Assembly (NCBI GenBank): GCA_044379485.1
Contig: JBIPOE010000009.1
Location: forward strand, 10,082 to 74,081
Source: CAMDMI01 sp044379485
GTDB lineage: Bacteria; Bacteroidota; Bacteroidia; Cytophagales; Flexibacteraceae
Direction of reading: 5' to 3'
Length of the DNA: 64,000 bases
Under the pieces are notes generated by a model. That model ran no database searches. It worked only from the letters and a program-made list of their open reading frames with translations, and was not told the DNA's origin. A program made the translations under genes and the position numbers. Shown here in pieces: positions 1 to 9,300 of this stretch (position 1 is the stretch's first letter; each line of letters opens with the position of its first letter).

Positions 1-165
1 GTCAGAATTGTGGTTCATTTCGTGCCCATAAAGTGCTACAAAATATTCCACACATCCAAGCGAGCCACCAGGGTGACCGGATTGACAGGCATGCACCATA
101 CGAAGAATATCTCTTCTGATTTGGGGCGCAAGTTTTTGAAGTTCTGAAATGCTTTTTGCTGGCAT
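1..165 (-). CDS. Transketolase, N-terminal part (partial, runs off the left edge)
   Basis: Only the first 55 codons lie in the window, read leftward from an ATG at 163-165. The peptide begins MPAKSISELQKLAPQIRRDI and contains the thiamine-diphosphate enzyme motif SGHPGGSLG, typical of the transketolase N-terminus. Transketolase moves two-carbon units in the pentose phosphate pathway. Bacteroidota often encode it as separate N- and C-terminal subunits; the visible part cannot show whether this is the split or the full-length form. A near-consensus -7 motif (TTCTTTTG, reverse strand, about 186-193) lies just upstream, but I see no good -33 element. Confidence 0.85.
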   Translation of the reverse strand, partial: MPAKSISELQKLAPQIRRDILRMVHACQSGHPGGSLGCVEYFVALYGHEMNHNSD

Positions 166-249
166 GTTTATTTTCTATGAAAGTGCAAAAGAAATCATTT
201 TTGAGTTTTAAACTTTGATTTCAATTTGAAATGGACTAAAAGAATAAAA

Positions 250-282
250 CAAAAAAAGCAACCTTTTGAGTTGCTTTTTTGT
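250..282 (-). terminator. Rho-independent terminator after tRNA-Phe
   Basis: A perfect 6-bp stem (AGCAAC at 257-262 with GTTGCT at 270-275) encloses a 7-nt loop. On the minus strand it is followed by a run of seven T. It begins 2 nt past the tRNA 3' end. The flanking A and T runs make it nearly symmetrical, so it could act in both directions. Confidence 0.75.
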
Positions 283-283
283 T

Positions 284-359
284 TGGTGGGGACGATTGGA
301 ATCGAACCAACGACACAAGGATTTTCAGTCCTTTGCTCTACCGACTGAGCTACATCCCC
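284..359 (-). tRNA. tRNA-Phe (anticodon GAA)
   Basis: The minus strand folds as a complete 76-nt tRNA. The acceptor stem GGGGATG pairs with CGTCCCC, with one T-G pair. The anticodon stem AAGGA/TCCTT closes the loop CTGAAAA, giving anticodon GAA, and the T arm contains GGTTCGATTCC. The 3' CCA is encoded in the DNA. A strong promoter lies just upstream and a terminator just downstream, so it is probably a single-gene transcript. Confidence 0.96.
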
Positions 360-374
360 TCCGTTTTGGGAGTG

Positions 375-405
375 CAAAAGTAAGGTTCATTTTTCAATCT
401 CCAAA
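375..405 (-). promoter_or_regulatory. Bacteroidota-type promoter for tRNA-Phe
   Basis: On the minus strand the -7 element TACTTTTG (375-382) fits TAnnTTTG, and a -33 element TTTG (402-405) lies 19 nt upstream, matching the primary sigma factor consensus of Bacteroidota. The start of transcription would fall a few bases before the mature tRNA 5' end at 359. Confidence 0.75.
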
Positions 406-448
406 TCGTTTTTAATATTTATGTTGCAGCAGTTTTAGTACCTACCAA

Positions 449-1768
449 ATGATAAGCCAGATAATATTTGCTATTGTATTGATTTTCATGGGTTTTCTCA
501 TCCAAAAGAGAATCAGATTTATTTCAAGAAATATTAAATTAGGTCGCGATATTGACATTTCAGACCGAAAATCTGAGCGTTGGCGCAATATGTTTCTTCT
601 GGCAATGGGCCAAAAAAAGATGTTTGACCGCCCATTTGTGGGAATAATGCACCTCATTATATATGCAGGATTCTTTATTATTAATGTTGAGGTGCTTGAA
701 ATTGTCCTGGATGGCCTGTTGGGAACGCACAGAATATTCGAACCAGTTTTAGGAAGTTTGTATCCTTTTCTTATCGATTTTTTTGAAATCCTGGCCCTTG
801 GTGTTATCCTGGTCTGTGTCATTTTTCTTGCAAGACGAAATCTGGTTTCAATTCCACGTTTTCAATCTTCGGATCTAAACAAATTTCCACGCCTGGATGC
901 CAACATTATTTTAATTTCTGAGATCATTCTCATGAAAGCATTTCTTGGAATGAATGCAGCGGAGGCTATTTTACAAAGCAGAGGCGTGGAACATTATCCC
1001 CAAATTGGTACTTTTCTTATAAGCGGAATGTTTAGCCCCTTGCTTGAAAACTGGTCCACAAGTTCTTTGGTATTTTATGAAAGATCCTTGTGGTGGATAC
1101 ATATCATCGGTATTCTGGGTTTTGCCTTGTATGTAACATATAGTAAACACCTGCACATCGGTTTGGCATTTCCCAATACCTATTTTGCCCGATTGAACCA
1201 TCCCGGAGAAAGTAAAAACATGGACAATATTACCACAGAGGTAAAAATTGCCCTTGGATTGATGCAGGATCCCGGAACGCCACCTGCAACCGGAAGTTTT
1301 GGGGCCAAAGATGCCACAGACCTAAACTGGAAACACCTGATGGATGCCTATTCTTGCTCAGAATGTGGGCGATGTACCTCAGTTTGCCCTGCCAACATTA
1401 CCGGAAAAAAACTTTCTCCCCGAAAAATTATGATGGATGTCCGGGATCGGATTTCGGATATTGGGGAGGCCATGGACAAGGATCCAAACTGGAAGGGAGA
1501 TGGAAAATCTTTGTTGGGCGATTATACGTCACAGGAAGAAATTCTTGCTTGCACATCTTGCAACGCATGTGTAGAAGCCTGCCCCATCAACATCAATCCA
1601 CTGGATATTATCCTGGAAATGAGGCGCTATTCTATAATGGAAGCAACTCAGGCACCAGCTTCCTGGAATTCTATGTTTAGCAATCTGGAAAACAACGGCG
1701 CACCCTGGGCCATGCCAAGTTCGGACCGTGGGAAATGGATTGACAAGGCAAAAGAACCAAATAGTTGA
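449..1768 (+). CDS. Membrane-anchored (Fe-S)-binding protein, HdrC/NarI-like
   Basis: The 439-aa protein has an N-terminal membrane segment, more transmembrane helices to about residue 240, and a cytoplasmic C-terminal ferredoxin-like region. That region holds two 4Fe-4S motifs, CSECGRCTSVCP near residue 302 and CTSCNACVEACP near residue 368. The layout matches the HdrC/GlpC-type subunits that Bacteroidota encode as heterodisulfide reductase-related proteins, thought to pass electrons between a membrane quinone or heme site and a soluble CCG-domain partner. No CCG-domain (HdrB-like) gene follows; lysS does. The physiological substrate is unknown. The family is fairly sure, the role is not. 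Confidence 0.8.
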   Translation: MISQIIFAIVLIFMGFLIQKRIRFISRNIKLGRDIDISDRKSERWRNMFLLAMGQKKMFDRPFVGIMHLIIYAGFFIINVEVLEIVLDGLLGTHRIFEPVLGSLYPFLIDFFEILALGVILVCVIFLARRNLVSIPRFQSSDLNKFPRLDANIILISEIILMKAFLGMNAAEAILQSRGVEHYPQIGTFLISGMFSPLLENWSTSSLVFYERSLWWIHIIGILGFALYVTYSKHLHIGLAFPNTYFARLNHPGESKNMDNITTEVKIALGLMQDPGTPPATGSFGAKDATDLNWKHLMDAYSCSECGRCTSVCPANITGKKLSPRKIMMDVRDRISDIGEAMDKDPNWKGDGKSLLGDYTSQEEILACTSCNACVEACPININPLDIILEMRRYSIMEATQAPASWNSMFSNLENNGAPWAMPSSDRGKWIDKAKEPNS

Positions 1769-1814
1769 ATTAAATTTCCTCTCCTTTGGGGAGGCTAGGT
1801 GGGGCCAATTTTCT

Positions 1815-1822
1815 TACCTTTG
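1815..1822 (+). promoter_or_regulatory. -7 element upstream of lysS
   Basis: TACCTTTG fits the Bacteroidota -7 consensus TAnnTTTG and lies 33 nt before the lysS ATG. I see no matching -33 TTTG at 19-21 nt. Just upstream, 1778-1795 is a short imperfect palindrome (CCTCTCC, TTTG, GGGAGG) that may take its place or be a repeat copy. Confidence 0.5.
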
Positions 1823-1854
1823 CGGCCCAATAGAAAAATCTATCCGCAATTTTT

Positions 1855-3585
1855 ATGCAGTTAAGCGATCTGGAAATTCAAAAAAGAGACAAGAAAACAC
1901 AACTTGAGGCCTTGGGCATCAATCCATATCCAGCTGAAACATTTGAAGTAAATGTGACAGCTGCCGACATTTCAAAAAACTATGAACGTCGTAAAATGGA
2001 TTATAAACATGTGATGATTGCAGGCCGCTTAATGGGTTTCCGGATCATGGGTTCTGCTTCATTTGCTGAGCTTCAGGATGCTACGGGTAGAATCCAATTG
2101 TATTTCAAGAGGGATGATCTTTGTCCGGACGAGGATAAAACCTTGTACAATACAGTCTTCAAAAAACTGCTGGACATTGGTGATTTTATTGGTGTGGAAG
2201 GTTATGTTTTCACTACCCAAACGGGTGAGATTTCCATCCATGTTACTGCTTTTAAGATTTTAAGTAAATCGCTTAGACCATTGCCTATCGTTAAAAGAGA
2301 AATCGACGAAAATGGTAAAGAGATTGTGCATGATGAGTTCAGTGATCCGGAATTGCGATATCGCCAACGGTATGTGGATCTTATTGTGAATCCACATGTG
2401 CGGGAGACCTTTAAAAAGAGAACCCAACTCACAAATTCCATGCGCCAGTATCTCAATGGAAAGGGTTATATGGAAGTGGAAACGCCGATTCTACAGCCCA
2501 TTTACGGAGGTGCAGCTGCCCGTCCTTTCAAAACCCACCACAATACTTTGGATATGACGCTTTACCTGCGCATTGCCAATGAGTTGTATCTCAAAAGATT
2601 AATCGTAGGAGGATTTGAAGGCGTGTATGAATTTTCAAAGGATTTTAGAAATGAAGGCATGAGCCGGTTCCACAATCCGGAGTTTACACAGATAGAATTG
2701 TATGTAGCCTACAAAGACTACATCTGGATGATGGATCTGGTTGAAGAAATGGTTGAAAAAGTGGCAATGGATCTCCACGGTAAAACTGAAGTTCAGGTTG
2801 GTGAGCACATCATCAACTTTCAAAGACCATGGAAAAGGATCACCATGTTTGACTCCATCAAAGAATTTACAGGAATAGATATCAGCAATCAGGATGAAAA
2901 CGCATTGGTTGAAACTTGCAAAACCCTTGATATTGAAGTAGATAAGTCAATGGGAAAAGGGAAGTTGATTGACGAAATCTTTGGAGCCAAATGTGAACCA
3001 TTCTTAATCCAACCTACTTTTATTACGGATTATCCAGTTGAAATGTCACCGCTTGCAAAAAAGCACCGCTCAAAACCAGGCCTGGTAGAAAGGTTTGAAG
3101 CAGTTTGCAATGGCAAAGAAATTTGTAATGCCTTCTCAGAATTGAACGATCCCATAGACCAACGTGCACGTTTTGAGGAGCAGTTGGAACTAGGCAAAAG
3201 AGGCGATACAGAAGCCATGATTTTAGACGAGGACTTCCTTCGGGCTCTTGAGTATGGCATGCCACCTACGGCAGGTTTGGGTATAGGCATCGACCGCCTC
3301 ACCATGATTTTGACAAATTCTCCAACCATTCAGGAGGTTTTGTTTTTTCCGCAAATGAAACCAGAAAAGCAGCTAACTATGCCAACTTCTAAAGATTATG
3401 AAGAACTTGGCGCAAGTGCTGGCATTTCTAAAATGTTGACAGCCATGAATTTTCCAAGCATCGAAGATTTTAAAAAAGGAAATCCTAATAAAATATTCAA
3501 CGATATGGGCGGTCTTAGAAAAAAGTTGAAAGTGGAGGAATCATTGCCAACTTTGGATCAGTTGAAAGGCTGGATGGGATTGTAA
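1855..3585 (+). CDS. lysS: Lysyl-tRNA synthetase, class II
   Basis: This enzyme charges tRNA-Lys with lysine using ATP. The 576-aa protein has an N-terminal OB-fold anticodon-binding domain (about residues 55-150) and a class II catalytic core. Visible core motifs are GGAAARPFKTHHN near 217, motif 2 FRNEGMSRFHNPEF near 263, and motif 3 GLGIGIDRLTMIL near 474. About 75 residues follow motif 3, longer than the roughly 500-aa E. coli enzyme. A similar extension, beginning VLFFPQMKPE, is usual in Bacteroidota LysS. The gene stands alone, with its own -7 element upstream. Confidence 0.97.
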   Translation: MQLSDLEIQKRDKKTQLEALGINPYPAETFEVNVTAADISKNYERRKMDYKHVMIAGRLMGFRIMGSASFAELQDATGRIQLYFKRDDLCPDEDKTLYNTVFKKLLDIGDFIGVEGYVFTTQTGEISIHVTAFKILSKSLRPLPIVKREIDENGKEIVHDEFSDPELRYRQRYVDLIVNPHVRETFKKRTQLTNSMRQYLNGKGYMEVETPILQPIYGGAAARPFKTHHNTLDMTLYLRIANELYLKRLIVGGFEGVYEFSKDFRNEGMSRFHNPEFTQIELYVAYKDYIWMMDLVEEMVEKVAMDLHGKTEVQVGEHIINFQRPWKRITMFDSIKEFTGIDISNQDENALVETCKTLDIEVDKSMGKGKLIDEIFGAKCEPFLIQPTFITDYPVEMSPLAKKHRSKPGLVERFEAVCNGKEICNAFSELNDPIDQRARFEEQLELGKRGDTEAMILDEDFLRALEYGMPPTAGLGIGIDRLTMILTNSPTIQEVLFFPQMKPEKQLTMPTSKDYEELGASAGISKMLTAMNFPSIEDFKKGNPNKIFNDMGGLRKKLKVEESLPTLDQLKGWMGL

Positions 3586-3600
3586 ATCCGTAGTAAATTT

Positions 3601-3683
3601 GGGCGGGAAAACCTGCTGTTCGCTTGTAGTCCTCGCTTCGGTCGTACCTCCCTCGCTGTGGGCTACCGCTGCCATCAGGCCCG
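3601..3683. repeat. GC-rich structured intergenic element
   Basis: This stretch between lysS and aroA is visibly richer in G and C than its surroundings and encodes no plausible protein. It can fold into nested stems: CGGG (3604-3607) and CCTG (3612-3615) pair with CAGG-CCCG (3676-3683), with AAAA bulged out. Inside that, GTAGTCC (3626-3632) pairs with GGGCTAC (3660-3666) with one central mismatch. The core recalls CTCGCTTCGGTCG-type intergenic repeats I have seen in other Bacteroidota genomes, but copy number here cannot be judged from one window. Confidence 0.55.
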
Positions 3684-3738
3684 TTCAGCATTGGTCAAAA
3701 CGAGTTGTAAATAAAAAGAGGGCTAACGTAGTTTGAAA

Positions 3739-4986
3739 TTAGGAATGACCAATTTCAAACCCAGCCTTCCCCAGTTCCCTCCAAAAATCTGGATATGATT
3801 TTTCAACCACGTCTGGATTTTCAATTTCAATTCCCTCCTTAAAAACAATGGCAAAAATACTGAGTGCCATGGCCATGCGGTGGTCTTTGTAAGTAGAAAA
3901 AGCTGAATTTGGTTTTGTGAGCTTTTGATTTCCAGCAATGTAGCAAGTTCCCTCTTTTTCATTTATTTCAATTTCAATACCTATTTTTTTAAGTTCAGTT
4001 TTCATGGCCAGCAATCGGTTGGTTTCCTTTATCGCCAGCGAATGTAAACCAGTAAAATAAGCTTCAACACCAGTGGCTGCACAAAGTGCAATTATAGTTT
4101 GCCCTTGGTCAGGGATATTTAAAAAATCCAGTTCCATACGGCCTACATATTTCGGGTTTTCTTTCTTTTCAATAAGTAGATTTTGCCCTGAAAAAGAGCT
4201 TTTTATTCCCCAATTTTCAAAAACAGATTGAATGGCTGAATCTCCTTGAAAAGACCCTTTGAAAAGATTTGCCAAAGTCAAACAGGATTCTAAAGGCATC
4301 AGGGCCAACATGGCATACCAATAAGCAGCTGCAGACCAATCAGATTCTATAGAAACTTCTTTTTGCTGAAACTCCTGGTTTGGAATTGAAATAAGTTTTG
4401 GAGAAAAATCTCCTTGAATACCAATTCTTTGCATTAGATTCCAGGTGAGCTCCAGATATGGCCATGATGCCACAACATCACCCAAAAGTTTTATTTTTAT
4501 ACCATTGGGCAAGGAAGGCCCAGACATCATCAATGCTGATATGTATTGGCTGCTAACTGTTCCATCTATTTCAATTTCTGAAACTCCCGAATGTCGAAAT
4601 CCATTAAATTGCAATGGTGGATATCCTTCATTGCCTATATAAGAAGTTTCGGCCCCCAGCTTTCGCAATGCATCAACCAACAATTGAATTGGCCTTTCCT
4701 TCATGCGTTCAGATCCTGTAAGAACAGCTTTTTTTCCACTTACCGCAAGATAAGCGGTCATAAACCGAAAGGAAGTGCCAGCATCCCCGGCATCAAAAAC
4801 ATTGGTTTCATTTTCAACCAGTTTTTGTAAAATCCTTGTATCCTTTGCATTGGATAAATTACTGATTTGAATCTTTCCTCCAGAGAATAAATTAAGAATT
4901 AAAGCCCTGTTGCTTTCACTTTTGGAGGCAGGTAAAATGGGTGAACCCTCGAGTGGACCAGTAAATTTCAGATGTAAGTTTGACAT
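3739..4986 (-). CDS. aroA: 3-phosphoshikimate 1-carboxyvinyltransferase (EPSP synthase)
   Basis: This enzyme joins shikimate 3-phosphate and phosphoenolpyruvate to make EPSP, the sixth step of the shikimate pathway to aromatic amino acids and folate. The N-terminal LPASKSESNRALIL is the family's shikimate-binding signature, and GDAGTSFRFMTA matches the conserved GNAGTAMRP region. Near the C-terminus, YKDHRMAMA matches the DHRMAM motif. I chose the ATG at 4986 (MSNLHLKF), giving 415 aa; an in-frame ATG at 5007 would add seven residues and reach into the porV terminator. It lies downstream of porV on the same strand but beyond that terminator, so it is likely transcribed separately. Confidence 0.95.
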   Translation of the reverse strand: MSNLHLKFTGPLEGSPILPASKSESNRALILNLFSGGKIQISNLSNAKDTRILQKLVENETNVFDAGDAGTSFRFMTAYLAVSGKKAVLTGSERMKERPIQLLVDALRKLGAETSYIGNEGYPPLQFNGFRHSGVSEIEIDGTVSSQYISALMMSGPSLPNGIKIKLLGDVVASWPYLELTWNLMQRIGIQGDFSPKLISIPNQEFQQKEVSIESDWSAAAYWYAMLALMPLESCLTLANLFKGSFQGDSAIQSVFENWGIKSSFSGQNLLIEKKENPKYVGRMELDFLNIPDQGQTIIALCAATGVEAYFTGLHSLAIKETNRLLAMKTELKKIGIEIEINEKEGTCYIAGNQKLTKPNSAFSTYKDHRMAMALSIFAIVFKEGIEIENPDVVEKSYPDFWRELGKAGFEIGHS

Positions 4987-5005
4987 TTGGTTTCTAATAA
5001 AGGGC

Positions 5006-5040
5006 AAAAAAAATCCCTTTCAATTGTTTGAAAGGGATTT
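5006..5040 (-). terminator. Rho-independent terminator after porV
   Basis: AAATCCCTTTCAA (5011-5023) pairs perfectly with TTGAAAGGGATTT (5028-5040) around a 4-nt loop. On the minus strand the stem is followed by eight T. It begins 20 nt after the porV stop codon. Confidence 0.85.
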
Positions 5041-5060
5041 TCATATAAAAAATTTTAAAA

Positions 5061-6257
5061 CTATTCAGCCCCAGGACCAGAAGCTTTGTCTGTTACTGAC
5101 TCTTCTTTCTTTGGAAGATTCAAATCGAAAAGCAATGAAAATCGAAGGGTTTCAGCCAATGGATGGTTGCTTTGTACTGGTAATAAATAGGCAAAATCTA
5201 ATCCAAATGTTTGGTATCGGATACCAACTCCAGCTGTGAAATACTTCCTGTTTCCCTTGTTTTTACTTTCATGAAAGTAGCCACCACGAACTGCAAACTG
5301 GTTATCATACCAATATTCTACACCTCCACCTATCATCAATTCCTGCATTTTTTCGCTAAAACCATCAGGAGCTTTATGTAAAGATTGAACCATGCCACCT
5401 ATCCAGGTATCATCAATTTTATCTGTAGAATCCCTTGCTGGGGTTGGAACCAATGTTTTTCCAATATCAAAAGTGAAGGTAACCTTGTTGTAAGGATCTA
5501 GTTCCATTGTAAGCGCCGGACCAAATCGTAATGTAGAGGGAATAAAATCTCTTCTGTTGTCATCAGTATAAGAAATTTTAGGGCCCATGTTGCTAAGAGT
5601 CAAGCCAAAAGCAAATTGTGCTGGATTTCCACCCAAACTAATTTCTTTGTTATAAAACATACCCAAATCAACCGCCACGCTATTTGCTGGCCTGGCTCTG
5701 GTTGCATCTCCAGGTCCAGAAAAAGAACCAGCAAGATTAGAATGGAAGTATTTAAGACCTACTCCCAAACTTAAAGTCTTGGATAAAACTCTGGAGTAGG
5801 TCGGGCAAATTGCAAATTCATTTGGGTTGAGTGTACCAATGTTTCCACCAGTAATATCCGTCATCTGAATGCTTCCGAGGTTAAAATAGGTAAAGCCTAA
5901 ACCAACTGCACTCTGTTTGTTGATTTTATAAAATCCACTTAAATATCCAAGATAAACGTCGTTTACACCAAGGCCTTTTAACCAGGGGCTTACAGAAACG
6001 GAGCCTCCAATATCTTTGTTAACAGTAGCCAGCTTACCCGGATTCCAGAAAACTGAATTTTGGTCAGCTGATAGTGCAGATCCTGCATCCCCCAAGGCGG
6101 CTGATCGGGCATCAGGCGTTATTCCTAAAAATGGAACAGCCGTAGTAATTACCCTAAATTCATTTACCTGCCCAGTAGCGTTTGTTTGAGCCCATAAAGA
6201 CTGAAAGTAAAAGGAGGATAAAATACCGGCTCCTAAAAATATTGATCTCTTAATCAT
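5061..6257 (-). CDS. porV: Type IX secretion outer-membrane shuttle protein PorV
   Basis: PorV (LptO) is an outer-membrane barrel that collects cargo leaving the type IX translocon and carries it to the PorU sortase. The 398-aa protein has an N-terminal signal peptide ending near LWAQ. The family's N-terminal block follows (VITTAVPFLGITPDARSAAL), then DAGSALSADQNSVFWNPGKL, then alternating beta strands. Its C-terminus is a short acidic tail. It lies 66 bp downstream of porU, the usual order, and is followed by a terminator. Confidence 0.93.
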   Translation of the reverse strand: MIKRSIFLGAGILSSFYFQSLWAQTNATGQVNEFRVITTAVPFLGITPDARSAALGDAGSALSADQNSVFWNPGKLATVNKDIGGSVSVSPWLKGLGVNDVYLGYLSGFYKINKQSAVGLGFTYFNLGSIQMTDITGGNIGTLNPNEFAICPTYSRVLSKTLSLGVGLKYFHSNLAGSFSGPGDATRARPANSVAVDLGMFYNKEISLGGNPAQFAFGLTLSNMGPKISYTDDNRRDFIPSTLRFGPALTMELDPYNKVTFTFDIGKTLVPTPARDSTDKIDDTWIGGMVQSLHKAPDGFSEKMQELMIGGGVEYWYDNQFAVRGGYFHESKNKGNRKYFTAGVGIRYQTFGLDFAYLLPVQSNHPLAETLRFSLLFDLNLPKKEESVTDKASGPGAE

Positions 6258-6323
6258 TTGTTGTTTTTAATAATTGGGTGTAGAAAAATTCAATAGGCTG
6301 TTTTCTTCCTTAAAGTGCAAAGA

Positions 6324-9300
6324 TTAACGAATAAGAACAATTTTTTTATTGATTTTGTACTCTGAACCATCTGTGTCAGATTTTATCCCAATTTTGCAAA
6401 AATAGGTACCTGCCGGCAATTTACTACCATCAGGTTTTTCTCCATTCCAGGCTAGTTCCTTGAAAGCTCCTGGTCTGGCAGATGAGTTGTCATAATCCCA
6501 GATTTTTTCTGTTATCAAATTTCCAATAATATCATATACAATAAGTCTGATTTCCAGATTACTACCAGCAAACGCATTTTCCAATTCCAGGAAAACCTCC
6601 CCATTGGATGGATTTGGAAATAATTTAACCTCTTTAACCATGCGGCCATTCACAGAAGCGATGCCAACCTCAAAATAAATTGTTTTCTCGGTTGAATTGT
6701 TAAAACTGTCCCAACACTTTACCACAATGTTGTGAATGCCTGGTGTAAGATCACGCATTGGAAATCTCAAACTACCTTTAGAATAAGAACCCGGTTCATT
6801 TTTAAAATAATCGTTTAGCACAAAGACTTGATTGCCATCTAATGTTCCTGTTAAATCGTGACCAAGCCCTAAACCTGATACGTTGATTCCACTTAAATCA
6901 TCCTCAAGAAAGACAAGTAAATCAGCATCCTTTCCAACCAAACCGTAGTTTACAAAAGTAACATCATTCATAAACAAGCTCATTTGAGGACCAGTAACAT
7001 CATTTATTGGATTTGAATTCAGGCCTCCAACATTTACTTTTTCCGATCCGCTTGCATCAGTTTTATCGCTGTAAGCATAAAGCAAAATCCGTCCTTTCCC
7101 AACATCAAATGAGACATCTTTTGATACGAAAAACCGAAATGTAAATTCCCCGTTTATCACTGGGGCAGAACCTTTATATAAAATATTTTTCTCCACTGGA
7201 TATCTCCTGGCTGCTGGTGCGCCCTGTACATTTATACTACCTGGAGCATCCAAAACTAGGATATCAACTGTTCCATTGAACGTTTCATTTTTAAGACTAT
7301 CCTTTAATACTTCTCCTTTAATGGTAGTGAGTTCAAGACCTTTTATGGTGTCATCGCTTGAAAAGTCTTTCAGTACAATTTTTTGCTCTGGAAAAGAAAT
7401 TTTTGCTGATGGATCGCCCAATAGAGTAAAGCCTCGGTTATTGCTTTTGGATGAGTTACCGTTTTTTGTTAACCGTAAAACATCACCCATTCTATTGGTG
7501 CCTGATGTGAAGTAATTGTTGTAAAAAGCTTTGTTAATTACCGAATTATTTGACGAAAGTACTGGCCTACCAGTGGTCATTACGCCTACTGCACCTCCAT
7601 TTGGGTTGAGAATTAATTCTTCTGCCCCTGAGGTCTGAGTGGGATAATCATGCCGCCCAAAATCACAGGTGGCTGTAATAAAAAATGAAAGTTTATCCTT
7701 ATTTTGCAGGCTGGATATCATTTCACTGGTAAAAAGAAATTCATCCGCCCAAACTGTTTCACCTCCATGACCAGTATAGTTGACAATTAGGTTTCCCTTT
7801 TCTATGGAGTTTAATAATTCATTTGTTGCTCTTGGGGCTGTTAATCCTCCAGGACTTGCAACTAGTTCATAAGCCCCGATAAAAATCTTTTTGGATAATG
7901 AATTTGAATTAATTTGTTGAGCAGTTATGGATAGACTTTCAGCATCATCACTGTGGGTAAAACTATCTCCATTATCTGCCACGAATGTATATCGGGTTCG
8001 CCAATCCCCCAGTGTATTTGGAGATGAGGCATAATGAATGAGCTTATCTACCATATTTTTGGCCTCATTTATATTTTTGGCAGGTAGTCTTCCAACTCCA
8101 ATATCCATTAAATCAGTTTCTGACCATTGACCTCCGGCACCTAAATAGATGCCATAATAATCATCAGAGGCATAAGAAGAAACTATGTTCAAATTTGGAG
8201 GACCTTCATAAACCGGCACAAAATTGCTGTTGTTAGGTGTTCTATTCTTATAATCAAATGAACAATCACCAAAAAGAAGCAGATATTTAAGTTTAGCAGG
8301 GGACTCTTTTTTATATAAAAAAAATCCTAGGTTTCGTATAGCAGTTACATCTTGAGAACCACTCGAAAATTCATTATAAATCTGTTCAGGGCTCACTACC
8401 TCCACATTAAGTTGATCGTGATCTCGTCTGAAATCTGCCAGCCTTTTGGCCTCAACCATAAAAAGAGGATGACTAACGATTAACAAATCTGGCACAGAAA
8501 GTCCTCTAAGATTTTGATTTCTGACCGTTTTGTAAACCAAAGGTTTTAATACAGATTGCTCAGTGAAAGCAAAAAATTCCTGAATGGTATCTTCCAGCAC
8601 AACAAATGATTGATTTTGGATATTCATTCTTGACATTTCAAGGGGCCTGGATACATTCCAGACAATTCCATTCGAAGGAAAGCCACCAATGGTGTATTGT
8701 ACTATTTTGTTGGTTCTAGACCCAAATCGAAACCCAAAATTTTTATTTTCCCATTGAAGTTTTTTCCATGCAAATGCTTCAACAAAGTTGATATAACCAA
8801 GCGATTGTAGGTTGCCTTGTTTGTCATATAAAATGTTAAAATTTAAAGTGTTCGTTCCATTTGTTGGTTGAAAATTAAAAGAAACATTATTTTCACTTCC
8901 ATAGTTAGAAAATCTTTCTGTTAAGCTTACTGTACCAAGATTTGAAGTTGCCGAAGCTACATCATTTACTGATATTTTAAAAGGATAACTAACGGCTGAT
9001 CTTGCCATTACCTCATATCTAAACTTAACAAGGGAATCTGTAAGCAGTCCATTCGCTTCAATGGTTATCGTTTTGCTTGGCGTAAAATCCAAAACATCAG
9101 CGTACCATTTTCTGCCAGCAGATAGGACATTAATCTTTTCAGGGGAATAAACAAAACGATCTAAAAAAGTAGATCTAACAACTTCCACGGGCCCATTTTG
9201 CTGCGCTTGTGCCTGAACTCTTTTGCCTTCTCCTTCAGAGAAAGTAATAAAATAATAGGAAGTATCAGAATAAATATTTTTTGTGAATTCAAAGGCTTTT

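Noticed and set aside
1354..1680. Open frame inside the HdrC-like gene, and other long overlapping frames such as 3030-3329 and 41124-41609
   Set aside because: They lie within strongly supported genes in other frames and have composition typical of shadow frames.
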